Shown: positions 26,704-35,254 of the stretch, piece after piece | Layout: every line of letters begins with the position of its first letter | Numbering within the stretch: position 1 is the stretch's first letter | From: Bacteroidaceae bacterium | GTDB lineage: Bacteria > Bacteroidota > Bacteroidia > Bacteroidales > Bacteroidaceae | Direction of reading: 5' to 3' | DNA: 58,105 bases | NCBI GenBank assembly: GCA_017556585.1 | Contig: JAFYMP010000020.1 | Location: 1 to 58,105 of the forward strand | The notes under the pieces: model-generated | What the model was told of the DNA's origin: nothing | Seen by the model: the letters and a program-made list of their open reading frames with translations, nothing else | Databases searched by the model: none | Made by a program: the position numbers and the translations under genes

Positions 26704-27765
26704 ATGAATGCAGAACAAATTAAACTTTTGGAAGAGACAATCGACCATAAGAACAGTAAGATTCCTGTAGCACTTATTGCTGACAGCCCCTGGATACCCG
26801 GTTATTGCGGACATACATTTATGGATTATTATGCTCGTAATGATGTTTGGATGGCTGATAACCGTAAAATTCGTAAAGATTTCCCCGAAGCTGCTTTTGT
26901 TCCGGGTTGGTGGGTAGAATATGGTATGGTGGCAGAACCAAGCGGTTTTGGATGCCCTACATGTTATTTTGACGATAATCTGCCACATCTGCATCCTCTG
27001 ACAGAAGATTTGGATAAAGCAGAAGAGATATTCAAGAACTTACAGATTCCGGATCCAAAGATTGATGGTATAATGCCGTTCCTGCTTAATCAGCAGCGTC
27101 TGTATCAGCCACAATTAGAGGCAGATGGTGATGAGGTATATATGGTATGTGCCCGTGGACCGTTTACCGTTGCATCTCATATCTTTACAGTAACTCAGCT
27201 TCTGATGCTGATGATGATAAATCCGGAAGCAGCAGATGTATTATTGCAGAAAACCACCAAGATTGTAAAACTTTGGTTGGAAGCTCAGTTGGAAAATGTA
27301 AAGACAGCAAAAGCAATTATGGTGTTGGACGATGTTTGTGGTTATTTCAGCCCTGATGATTTCACTACACTATGTATGCCATATATGAAGGAGATATTCT
27401 CTTCATTCCCTGAACTACGTCACTACTTCCACAATGACTTTACTTCAAATTCTTGCTATCCTCATTTGCAGGAGATGGGTGTAGATGTATTTAACTTTAC
27501 CCATACCCAGGATATTGTTGAGAGTCGTAAGATGGCAGGCGATAAGGTTGTGCTAATGGGTAATGTACCTCCAATGCTACTTGTTAACGATACTCCTGAA
27601 ACTGTATATAACACTACAAAAGATATTGTTACAAGATATATTGCAGCCAATGCTAGTCACCACGGTTTGATGTTGAGTACCGGTGGTGGTTTGCCAATGG
27701 GTGCAAAACAGGAAAATATAGATGCCTTAATTGCAGCAGTAACCGATATAAACGCTACTCTGTAG
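26704..27765 (+). CDS. UroD-superfamily protein with lost zinc cysteines
   Basis: A 353-residue paralog-like partner of the preceding gene, 12 bases downstream. The same fold is recognisable (CARGPFTVASHIF, VLMGNVPP, LMLSTGGGLPMG). The zinc-site Cys residues are replaced: H243-x-D245 stands where HxC is expected, and Gly (about 328) where the second Cys is expected. An extra Cys cluster is present in FGCPTC (residues 84-87). It may bind the methoxylated substrate, acting as the first methyltransferase, or form a heterodimer with the zinc-containing one. It lacks the features of a heme-pathway decarboxylase. Function is not established. Confidence 0.78.
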   Translation: MNAEQIKLLEETIDHKNSKIPVALIADSPWIPGYCGHTFMDYYARNDVWMADNRKIRKDFPEAAFVPGWWVEYGMVAEPSGFGCPTCYFDDNLPHLHPLTEDLDKAEEIFKNLQIPDPKIDGIMPFLLNQQRLYQPQLEADGDEVYMVCARGPFTVASHIFTVTQLLMLMMINPEAADVLLQKTTKIVKLWLEAQLENVKTAKAIMVLDDVCGYFSPDDFTTLCMPYMKEIFSSFPELRHYFHNDFTSNSCYPHLQEMGVDVFNFTHTQDIVESRKMAGDKVVLMGNVPPMLLVNDTPETVYNTTKDIVTRYIAANASHHGLMLSTGGGLPMGAKQENIDALIAAVTDINATL

Positions 27766-27790
27766 CATTTATATTAATCCTTGTTTATAG

Positions 27791-27818
27791 GGCTTCCTCC
27801 GGAAGCGCGCTTCGCGCC
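27791..27818 (+). terminator. GC-rich hairpins after the UroD-like genes
   Basis: Two adjacent small palindromes, GCTTCC-TCC-GGAAGC and GGCGCG-AAGC-GCGC type (reading either strand), lie 25-50 bases after the plus-strand stop. They are followed by an A-rich stretch rather than T, so the termination role is uncertain. Confidence 0.35.
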
Positions 27819-27830
27819 AATTAAAAACAA

Positions 27831-27864
27831 AAGAGGGTTCGTCTCGTCAGAGATGAACCCTCTT
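27831..27864 (-). terminator. Intrinsic terminator of the GH10 xylanase gene
   Basis: A 14-bp stem (27831-27844 with 27851-27864, one wobble) with a six-base loop. On the minus strand it is followed by TTGTTTTTAATT, so it terminates the leftward xylanase transcript. Confidence 0.82.
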
Positions 27865-27882
27865 AAAGTTATGTTAGTTTGG

Positions 27883-30213
27883 TTATTTAACTACTTTCTT
27901 GCCATTGACAATGTAAATTCCTTTAGGTAGGTCAGAAACCTTAGTGCCTTCCGGCATGCGTATTCCTGTCAATGTATAGATAACTGCAGGCTCCATACTG
28001 TTGTCGGTAACAGTTTCGTTGTCTTCAATAGCATCAATTCCTGTTACTACACCTCCTAAACCTCTTACAATACCGGCATATACATGTTTGCGATAATAGT
28101 CCAGAGTCCATATTCCAACAGGAGTGTCTGCACGCCAGCCACTATTTGAAGGAGAATCTGTAGGACACCAGAAACAGATACCTGCCTGCTGTTCAGGTGG
28201 AACTATCTCCAGATACTTTTTAATAATCCATTCATAGAAATCGGCCATCTTATGGTGCATGGCTTCAGTCATTTGTGCTGTAGGTACGCTGTTGCCATTT
28301 GCATCTACCACACCCATGTCCAGTTCACTTACGCGAACCAGTTTACCTGTCTTGGCCATAAGAGTAAACATATTCACAATTGCGTTCTCTTTACTCTTCT
28401 GAGTGTTGGCATTCATATAGTAGGAGATATGCATCTGTGTCCCTATACCATCTACATAAGTTACACCATCAGCTTCCCATTTCTTTATCCAGTTAATTAG
28501 AGATTTTAGCTTTTTATTGTTGTCCCAATCACTTTCCAGATTGTAGTCATTGATAAAGAGCTTAATATCTTTCGGCCCATATTTTCTTGCCAGGCGGATT
28601 GCACTGCGTACATATTCCAGATCGCCCATGTGGTCTTGCCAGAAGAAATCATTGCCCGAACCATTATCGTGCTGCAATGTGTAGTTTCCACTACCGTCAT
28701 CACCACCACCGGAGATGGCTTCGTTTACAACATCCCATGATTTTACTTTGCCATTACAAGCCTGCATCATTCCCTTTATCCACTTGTCCATAGCCCAAAC
28801 AAGTGTGTCGTGCTTTACTTGTGCCGATAATGGGGTGCTTTGTGGTAATTGAATATAGAATGGTTCCTCTTCTACTGCAGGAGCTACTACACTGCCACCG
28901 GCCTTTTTCATCTTGAAACTACCCAGTTCTGTTCCATCTATAGAACCGTTTTTAATCTTCTCTATACCACCTACCTTGAAACTTATATCATCAAAATAAT
29001 ATACGTTGGCTTCTGCCAGTTCGCTAAGATTAAAGGCAATTGATTTACCAGATTCTGCAAGTGTACCGCTTACTTGAATAGTTTTCCATTCGGTAGTAAA
29101 CTGAACATCGCCTATTGCCTGATAGTGAACATAACTGCCTGGAGTATTGTGTATCTGAGTAGATGCCTTTGCATTTTTGTCTGCGCGTACTTTTGCAGTA
29201 AACACAAACTTAGAACCTTTGTTGAAGTTTGTAGAACTTACTATCCAGAACTGATTGTCCCATACTTCAGCTGTTCTGGCTGTTGTTTCAACCTTTAGAT
29301 AACGTAGTGGTTCATTTATTATCAAAGCTCCTACAGGTTCTTCTACTTTGATGCTCTTTATGTAGAGGTCTCCCACATAATCGCCACACTGTAAGAGTAG
29401 AAAATCGCCTCCTGTGGAATTTTTGTATAAGAGTTCTATATCTTTCCATTCGGTTGTGAAGGTAGTAGTAAGATTTACACCTCCACCCCAATCGCCAAGT
29501 TTTGTGTAGAGTTTACCCTGTGTACTTCCTTTAGCAGTTATGGTAACTTTATATGTTTTACCTTTTTCCAATGGAATTCCACCTAATGCAACAAACTGTA
29601 CTTCCCATGATTTGTTCTCTTTAGTGGTCTTTAAGTGCAGACCATTTGTGGAAGAGTAGTCAATTGAGAATCCATATTGTGTTTTGTCGGCAGTCCATCC
29701 CACACTCTGGTCTGTACAGAAATCTTTTGATTTAACCTCTACATACACAGTGGTATCGGGGTTTTCAAACGGTTCGGCAGGAATGTCTTTGATTAGACTG
29801 TTTAACCATCCGTTTGCTTGCTGCGCATGCCATGCCAAAGTATGACCATAAACAGCTAATCCTGCCTGTGTGGCTGCATTGACATAGTTCTTTACCTGTG
29901 TAAAGTCCATAGTTCCATCATTCCTGACACAACTGGACATCTTCATGGCATTGCCTGCTACAGTTTCAGTAAAGTTGTCGTTTGTAAATCCTTTTACTGT
30001 AGCATTATTAAGGTAATTGCTCACTGTAGTACCTGTACCTAACTTAAAGTTAGGGTACTTTTCGTAATCAATGTAATCCTTAAGTGGAGCATAATCTTTC
30101 AAATAACCATAATTGGCTTCATCTTTAGGATTACCAATTTCATAATTCTTCTGTGCAAAAGCTGTAAGTGCAGTGAACAGAATCATTGTTGATAGAATGA
30201 TTTTCTTATGCAT
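27883..30213 (-). CDS. Secreted GH10 endo-1,4-beta-xylanase with carbohydrate-binding modules inserted in the catalytic domain
   Basis: A 776-residue exported xylanase. Signal peptide residues 1-20 (ends TAFAQ). The GH10 barrel starts at about 45 and reaches YGHTLAWHAQ (122-131), then is interrupted by about 300 residues. The insert contains two jelly-roll CBM4/22-like modules (about 155-292 and 300-415). The barrel resumes near 465 with acid/base E498 (WDVVNEA) and nucleophile E630 (VSELDMG). This split arrangement is known from Prevotella and Bacteroides xylanases. The C-terminus IYTLTGIRM ... GIYIVNGKKVVK is a secretion or sorting tail. It converges with the GH67 cluster and has its own promoter. 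Confidence 0.94.
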   Translation of the reverse strand: MHKKIILSTMILFTALTAFAQKNYEIGNPKDEANYGYLKDYAPLKDYIDYEKYPNFKLGTGTTVSNYLNNATVKGFTNDNFTETVAGNAMKMSSCVRNDGTMDFTQVKNYVNAATQAGLAVYGHTLAWHAQQANGWLNSLIKDIPAEPFENPDTTVYVEVKSKDFCTDQSVGWTADKTQYGFSIDYSSTNGLHLKTTKENKSWEVQFVALGGIPLEKGKTYKVTITAKGSTQGKLYTKLGDWGGGVNLTTTFTTEWKDIELLYKNSTGGDFLLLQCGDYVGDLYIKSIKVEEPVGALIINEPLRYLKVETTARTAEVWDNQFWIVSSTNFNKGSKFVFTAKVRADKNAKASTQIHNTPGSYVHYQAIGDVQFTTEWKTIQVSGTLAESGKSIAFNLSELAEANVYYFDDISFKVGGIEKIKNGSIDGTELGSFKMKKAGGSVVAPAVEEEPFYIQLPQSTPLSAQVKHDTLVWAMDKWIKGMMQACNGKVKSWDVVNEAISGGGDDGSGNYTLQHDNGSGNDFFWQDHMGDLEYVRSAIRLARKYGPKDIKLFINDYNLESDWDNNKKLKSLINWIKKWEADGVTYVDGIGTQMHISYYMNANTQKSKENAIVNMFTLMAKTGKLVRVSELDMGVVDANGNSVPTAQMTEAMHHKMADFYEWIIKKYLEIVPPEQQAGICFWCPTDSPSNSGWRADTPVGIWTLDYYRKHVYAGIVRGLGGVVTGIDAIEDNETVTDNSMEPAVIYTLTGIRMPEGTKVSDLPKGIYIVNGKKVVK

Positions 30214-30251
30214 AATTGCTATACTTATGTAGTTAATTGGTCAGTTCTCTA

Positions 30252-30259
30252 CAAAAGTA
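30252..30259 (-). promoter_or_regulatory. -7 box for the GH10 xylanase
   Basis: TACTTTTG on the minus strand, 38 bases before the ATG. No clear -33 element. Confidence 0.5.
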
Positions 30260-30276
30260 AGCAAAAAAGTTATAGG

Positions 30277-30927
30277 CTATGAAAATTTTGTGCCTTTTCT
30301 ATACCATTTTATGTAGCCGTAAACAGATGCAAGTAGATAGAATACGTAGAGTAGGATAGTGCTGAAATGCAGACCACGTTTGCAATAGATATATATTGAG
30401 ATCAGATTTACAATAAACCAGATACCCCAAACCTCTATTATTTTTTGTGCCAAAACCCAGGTACCTACAATATTCAACATAGTGGTAACAGCATCAAGTG
30501 CCGGTACAGGAGAATCGGTAAGGTATTCAAGAATCAGATATATTACAGCCCAAATGGCTAAGCTGACAATAGCGGTTTTTGCAAATAGGGGTAGGGTAAA
30601 GTGAGTGTAGGTAATTTGCTCACTTTCATCTTTTTGTACTTCGTCTTTATTTGAATGTTTATACCATTTGTAGAAACCGTAAATGCAAAGTATAATGTTG
30701 AAACAGCAGAATGCCATATCGGCATATATCTTAGAATTGAAATAGACACATGCATAGATAATAGAACTTAATGCGCTGACTATCCACATTGATGCTTTCT
30801 GCCTGAATTCAAGAATCAGATAGACAAAACTAAGTATCAACCCAATTATTTGAATGGCACCCCAGATGTCCATTCCGGAAAACTGGGATACCATATAATC
30901 TTTTATGCTTTGCATTAGCTGTTCCAT
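30277..30927 (-). CDS. pnuT: PnuT-type thiamine transporter (PnuC family)
   Basis: A 216-residue inner-membrane protein with about seven hydrophobic helices. It belongs to the PnuC family of facilitators that trap vitamin precursors by phosphorylation after uptake. Family motifs include SMWIVSALSSIIYA, WGIWFIVNLISIYIYC and the C-terminal YGYIKWYRKG. It is read as PnuT (thiamine) rather than PnuC (nicotinamide riboside) because it lies 6 bases after a TonB receptor gene preceded by a TPP riboswitch. In related Bacteroidota a thiamine pyrophosphokinase gene often completes this operon; none follows here. Confidence 0.88.
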   Translation of the reverse strand: MEQLMQSIKDYMVSQFSGMDIWGAIQIIGLILSFVYLILEFRQKASMWIVSALSSIIYACVYFNSKIYADMAFCCFNIILCIYGFYKWYKHSNKDEVQKDESEQITYTHFTLPLFAKTAIVSLAIWAVIYLILEYLTDSPVPALDAVTTMLNIVGTWVLAQKIIEVWGIWFIVNLISIYIYCKRGLHFSTILLYVFYLLASVYGYIKWYRKGTKFS

Positions 30928-30933
30928 TTACAA

Positions 30934-33177
30934 TCAGAACTTAAGAGTTAATGTTGTAAGCAGGCTTGTTGGTGCCTGAACAAACAGACCGTCCTCTACA
31001 TAACGGTTGTTCGCTGTGTAGCCATAACTTTCTGATACTGCTGTATAAACCCATCCGTTAGAAGAATACTGTTCGTTGAACAGATTGTTAATCTGTAAGT
31101 TAAGCTTTGCTTCCTTGAAGTATAGCGGATGGAATGTGTAACTGATATTGAAATCTGTTACGCAGTATGGATTAAGTGAACGTTCTTTACAAGATGAATT
31201 GTCCAGATATTGTCTGCCAACATAGTTTGTAGTAATAGAGGCATTGAAACCTTTTAGGAACGATGCTGATAACCTACTATAAGCAGTAATACCGGGCGAT
31301 AGAGCTATATCTGTTTCATTGTAATGTATCTGTAGTGGATTACCCTCCCAATTATCTACATATTCTGTGAAGTTTACAATCTTGTTTTGGCTGAATGTGG
31401 CATTACCATTCCAAACAATGTGGTCAAACAGTGTTGCACCTGCCTCAATTTCAATACCTCTTCTGTATGAATCTTTTACGTTTTCTGTAAGTGCTTCGCC
31501 TATATCACTCAACTGACCTGTTGCTATAAGCTGGTTCTTGTAATCCATATAGTATAGGTTAAAGCCTGCAAACCAATTATCGCCTTTGTACCTGTATCCA
31601 AGTTCATAGTCGTACAGTGTTTCTGCTTTTGGCATAAGCGAGCCACCATTGTCTGTGTAGTTGTTTCTGGTGGGTTCGCGCTCTATTTTTGCAACAGAGA
31701 AATAACTGTTTCCCCAATCGGCTGAATAGCTGATACCTGCTTTCGGGTTGAAGAAATGGAATGTTTCATCTATGTTAAGTAACTGGTTGTGGTATTTGCC
31801 ATTACCATCTTTAATGAATACATCGTTATTGCCGCTAATCAGGTAGTTTACATAGCGGTATTGTGCATCGGCAAAAAGATGCAGATTATCTCCAATATGA
31901 TATACACCTTTCAGATAGATGTTAGCATCGTTCTTTTTGGCATTGCTGTCATAGTAGTGAGCATTACCTATATTTATCTTACTGCTGTCTGCAGAATTGA
32001 TGATGCTTTCAAATTCTCCCCAATGGTCGCCGTCAAAATACTGAAAACCACCTCCCATTGTAAGATCTAACCTGTCTGATTTACGGGTTACGTTAAAAAT
32101 ACCACCTAAGGAGTTGTTTTTTAGCCATTTCTGTCTGTTTGCATCACCCTCTATGCCGGCATAATTGTTCAGACCAAATTTCTTTGCCAGATTACTATTG
32201 TCTTTCATATCTTCATAGTAACCTATGCCGTATGTGTAGAATAGGGTAGCTTGTGCGTCCCATAAATCATTTATGTTCTTAATGAACGAAAGATGAGTGT
32301 GGTTCTGAAGATAGTTGTCGGTAGTTGGACGGAAATGTATTCTATCTTTATGATCATAGAATACTCCTAAACTGTTGTAGGTGCGTTTGCCGGCTTCAAT
32401 AGAATCGGAAGGAACACCATTCCATGCCTGACCTGTATGTTCAAAGCTTCCAAAGTTCTTAAGCTTGATAAGATAGTCGTTACCATACCATGATGCGGAT
32501 GTAAAGTATGAACCTAAATGAGATTTTGTTCTATCTATATAACCGTCAGAATTTGTTACAGAAAAACGTCCGTCAAGTACCAAATGGTTAAACAGAAGTC
32601 CGCTACTTGCCTTAATAGTGCCATTGTAAGTGTTGTAGCTACCCATAGTTCCCTCTGCATCTATATGTGGTGTAAGAGATGGTTTTTCTGATACCATATT
32701 AACTGTAGCACCAAAAGCACCAGTTCCATTGGTTGATGTTCCTGCTCCTCTCTGAACCTGAATACTTTCCAATGAACCTGAATAAGAGTTCATGTTTGCC
32801 CAGAACACAGCGTGATCTTCCGGACTGTTCAATGGAACTCCATCCATTGTTATGTTTATTCTGGTGTCGTTTGTACCACGTATTTTGAAATATACTGCAC
32901 CAATACCCAGACCATTGTCTGATGTAGCTACTACACCGGGAATGGATTGTAGAAGATATGGAAGTTCTTTTGAACCTGTTGCACTATTGTTTAGAGATGT
33001 CTTATCAATAGTTGATTGTGTTATCGGAGTCTCTTCCGATGCAATTGATGCAGATACCACTATTTCATCAAGTGTGATATCTCTATCTGCATCAGAATTG
33101 TTGTTTGTTGCCCAAACCTGATTGCCGGCAACACAGCATAGTCCTGTGAGGACAGAAAATAAAAATACCCTGTTCAT
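30934..33177 (-). CDS. TonB-dependent outer-membrane receptor, probably for thiamine or its phosphates
   Basis: A 747-residue TonB-dependent transporter. Signal peptide about residues 1-23. The plug domain (about 45-165) has the TonB-box-like LDEIVVSAS and IRGTNDTRINITMDGVPLN. The 22-strand barrel follows, ending in TTLTLKF with a terminal Phe. It carries ligand across the outer membrane using energy from TonB-ExbBD. The substrate is inferred from the upstream TPP riboswitch and downstream pnuT. It lacks the long N-terminal extension of SusC-type glycan receptors and has no SusD partner. Confidence 0.92.
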   Translation of the reverse strand: MNRVFLFSVLTGLCCVAGNQVWATNNNSDADRDITLDEIVVSASIASEETPITQSTIDKTSLNNSATGSKELPYLLQSIPGVVATSDNGLGIGAVYFKIRGTNDTRINITMDGVPLNSPEDHAVFWANMNSYSGSLESIQVQRGAGTSTNGTGAFGATVNMVSEKPSLTPHIDAEGTMGSYNTYNGTIKASSGLLFNHLVLDGRFSVTNSDGYIDRTKSHLGSYFTSASWYGNDYLIKLKNFGSFEHTGQAWNGVPSDSIEAGKRTYNSLGVFYDHKDRIHFRPTTDNYLQNHTHLSFIKNINDLWDAQATLFYTYGIGYYEDMKDNSNLAKKFGLNNYAGIEGDANRQKWLKNNSLGGIFNVTRKSDRLDLTMGGGFQYFDGDHWGEFESIINSADSSKINIGNAHYYDSNAKKNDANIYLKGVYHIGDNLHLFADAQYRYVNYLISGNNDVFIKDGNGKYHNQLLNIDETFHFFNPKAGISYSADWGNSYFSVAKIEREPTRNNYTDNGGSLMPKAETLYDYELGYRYKGDNWFAGFNLYYMDYKNQLIATGQLSDIGEALTENVKDSYRRGIEIEAGATLFDHIVWNGNATFSQNKIVNFTEYVDNWEGNPLQIHYNETDIALSPGITAYSRLSASFLKGFNASITTNYVGRQYLDNSSCKERSLNPYCVTDFNISYTFHPLYFKEAKLNLQINNLFNEQYSSNGWVYTAVSESYGYTANNRYVEDGLFVQAPTSLLTTLTLKF

Positions 33178-33235
33178 CTTAGTTTTAATTTTTAATATTA
33201 AACTAATGAAAAGGGTAAGACTACAGTTCGAACTC

Positions 33236-33312
33236 CACTCCCTACGTCGGTACTAACCGAATCAGGTTCCTAGGGTATAATCTCAGCCTCATTAAAAGAG
33301 GCACCCCCTTTC
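33236..33312 (-). promoter_or_regulatory. TPP riboswitch (THI element)
   Basis: Reading the minus strand, the conserved THI blocks are in order: GGGGGTGCC, then GAGGCTGAGA, then ACCCT, then GAACCTGATTCGGTTAGTACC, then GACGTAGGGA. These are the pyrimidine- and pyrophosphate-binding halves of the aptamer. It lies between a -7 box at 33322-33329 and the receptor ATG at 33177. The region after the aptamer holds a 10-base palindrome (33225-33234), probably part of the expression platform. It should repress thiamine uptake when TPP is plentiful. Confidence 0.95.
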
Positions 33313-33321
33313 ATTCGCCGG

Positions 33322-33329
33322 CAAAGTTA
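33322..33329 (-). promoter_or_regulatory. -7 box for the thiamine uptake operon
   Basis: TAACTTTG on the minus strand. Transcription would start close to 33316, just before the TPP aptamer. Confidence 0.65.
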
Positions 33330-33370
33330 TATACCATTTTTTGAAATTCAGCTATGTTTGATGAAAAAAA

Positions 33371-35254
33371 TTAAGATTTTTCGCTCAATTCGAGCCAACG
33401 AAGGGTAATTTCGTCTGTTCTATCTATAATTTCGCCTATTCTTGCTGAGTGCTGTTGCAGTTTATCAAAAGGTAGAGTTCCACTGTTAAGTAGTTCCTCC
33501 AAATTCATCTTTTCTTCTTCTAATTTAGACAATTCTGCTTCAATAGCTTCCATTTCGCGCTTCTCTTTATAGGTGAGTTTGTCGCTCTTTTTAGTTGGAT
33601 TATTGTCTGTTTTGGCAAACTTCTGACTGTTTTTGTTGCGCTCCTCTTCCTGCTTCTTTTTCTCTTCAATCTCTTTCAGACGTTTCCATTCTATAAAGTC
33701 ACTATAAGATGAAGGGAATTGCGTAACTACACCGTTGCCTTCAAATACCAGCAGATGATCTACCGTTTTATCCATAAAGTAGCGGTCATGTGATATTATG
33801 ATTACGCAACCTTTGAACGAAGCCAAGTACTCCTCAAGAACCTGTAATGTGTGAATGTCCAAATCGTTGGTAGGTTCGTCAAGTATCAAGAAATTAGGAC
33901 TTTGCATAAGTATGGAACATAAATAGAGTCTGCGCTTTTCGCCACCACTTAACTTATATACATACTTGTGCTGTGTAGCAGGAGAAAAGAGAAATTTCTG
34001 TAAAAACTGGCCGGCCGACATCTTTCTGCCATCATCTAAATCTACGTGTTCCGCTATGTCGGTAATTACATCTATAACCTTTTCGTTTTCGTTAAACCTA
34101 AGTCCTTCCTGTGAATAATAGCCTATCTTTAATGTAGTTCCACGTTCTATTATACCACCGTCCTGTGGTTCTATTCCCAGTAGCATCTTAATAAAGGTGG
34201 ATTTGCCAACTCCGTTAGCTCCTACAATGCCCAACTTTTCCATTTTGGTAAAGATGTAACTGAAATCCTTCAGAATAACTTTATCTCCAAACTTCTTGGA
34301 AAGATGTTCAATTTCAAAAATCTTTTTGCCAATGTACGATGCTTTTACATCCAGAACAACATTGTTTTCTACACGTTTGTGGCTTAAACGCTCTTCAAGT
34401 TCGTAGAACGATTCCTTTCTGTAACGCGCCTTTGTACCTCTGGCGCAAGGCATTCTTCGCATCCAGTCTATCTCTGTTCTGTAAAGGTTCAAATCGCTTT
34501 CGCGTTGTGAAGCCTCAGCATCCAGACGCTCTTGACGTTTTTCTATATAGTAACTGTAACTGCCGGAATATGAATAGGCTCTTCTATCATCAATCTCTAT
34601 AATTCTGTTACAAACCCTGTCTAACATATAGCGGTCGTGTGTTACAAGCAGAAGTGTTATGTTACTACTGCATAACCAATCTTCCAGCCATTCGGTAATC
34701 TCTACATCAAGATGGTTGGTAGGTTCGTCCAATATTAGCAGATTGGGGTTTGAAATGAGTGCGCTTGCCAATGCCACTCTTTTTATTTCACCGCCCGACA
34801 GATTATCTACCTTACGGTTAAATTCGGTGATATTAAGCTGTGTAAGAATCTGTTTTGCCCTTGTTTCATGATTCCATGCATCGTTGCTGTCCATTAACGC
34901 AATAGCCTTTTCTATACGATGCTGATCTCCTGCAGCCATTGCAGATTCATATTCTGATATGATTTGCAGAACAGGTGAACCATTGCTGAAACAGGCTTCC
35001 AGTATGGTTGTACCCGGAGCAAAAACAGGAGTCTGTTCAAGATAAGAAACGGTAATATCACGGCGGAAAATTATGTTTCCATCATTATAGTCTTCTTTAC
35101 CGGCAATAATGTTAAGTAAGGTAGATTTGCCTATACCGTTTCTGGCTATAATACCTACTTTTTCGCCTTCTGCAACATTTATGGTGAGTTTGTCAAACAG
35201 AACTATATCACCAATTCTTTTGGTCAGATTGTCAATCTGTATATAACTCTCCAT
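33371..35254 (-). CDS. ABC-F family ATPase (Uup-like)
   Basis: A 627-residue soluble protein with two ABC ATPase domains and no membrane segment, as in the ABC-F translation factors. Domain 1 (about residues 5-220) has Walker A RNGIGKST, signature LSGGE and LILDEPTNHLD. Domain 2 (about 315-525) has Walker A ANGVGKST, LSGGEKR and LILDEPTNDLD. A charged C-terminal coiled-coil tail (about 535-620, rich in K/E) is typical of Uup, which acts on ribosome stalling and transposon excision phenotypes. It starts inside the end of the yihY-like gene, overlapping by 23 bases, so the two are translationally linked. Confidence 0.92.
   Translation of the reverse strand: MESYIQIDNLTKRIGDIVLFDKLTINVAEGEKVGIIARNGIGKSTLLNIIAGKEDYNDGNIIFRRDITVSYLEQTPVFAPGTTILEACFSNGSPVLQIISEYESAMAAGDQHRIEKAIALMDSNDAWNHETRAKQILTQLNITEFNRKVDNLSGGEIKRVALASALISNPNLLILDEPTNHLDVEITEWLEDWLCSSNITLLLVTHDRYMLDRVCNRIIEIDDRRAYSYSGSYSYYIEKRQERLDAEASQRESDLNLYRTEIDWMRRMPCARGTKARYRKESFYELEERLSHKRVENNVVLDVKASYIGKKIFEIEHLSKKFGDKVILKDFSYIFTKMEKLGIVGANGVGKSTFIKMLLGIEPQDGGIIERGTTLKIGYYSQEGLRFNENEKVIDVITDIAEHVDLDDGRKMSAGQFLQKFLFSPATQHKYVYKLSGGEKRRLYLCSILMQSPNFLILDEPTNDLDIHTLQVLEEYLASFKGCVIIISHDRYFMDKTVDHLLVFEGNGVVTQFPSSYSDFIEWKRLKEIEEKKKQEEERNKNSQKFAKTDNNPTKKSDKLTYKEKREMEAIEAELSKLEEEKMNLEELLNSGTLPFDKLQQHSARIGEIIDRTDEITLRWLELSEKS

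Noticed and set aside
25711-27765. Calling the two UroD-like genes hemE
   Set aside because: The first carries the H-x-C...C zinc motif of methyltransferases and neither shows the usual HemE N-terminal substrate motif. Two adjacent copies beside a GH67 do not fit heme synthesis.
30277-30927. Calling this gene pnuC (nicotinamide riboside transporter)
   Set aside because: Family sequence alone allows it, but the TPP riboswitch and adjacent TonB receptor make thiamine the better assignment.
33221-33243. GTTCGAACTCCACTCCC on the plus strand resembles a tRNA T-arm
   Set aside because: No acceptor or anticodon stem can be built around it. It is the region just downstream of the TPP aptamer read on the opposite strand.
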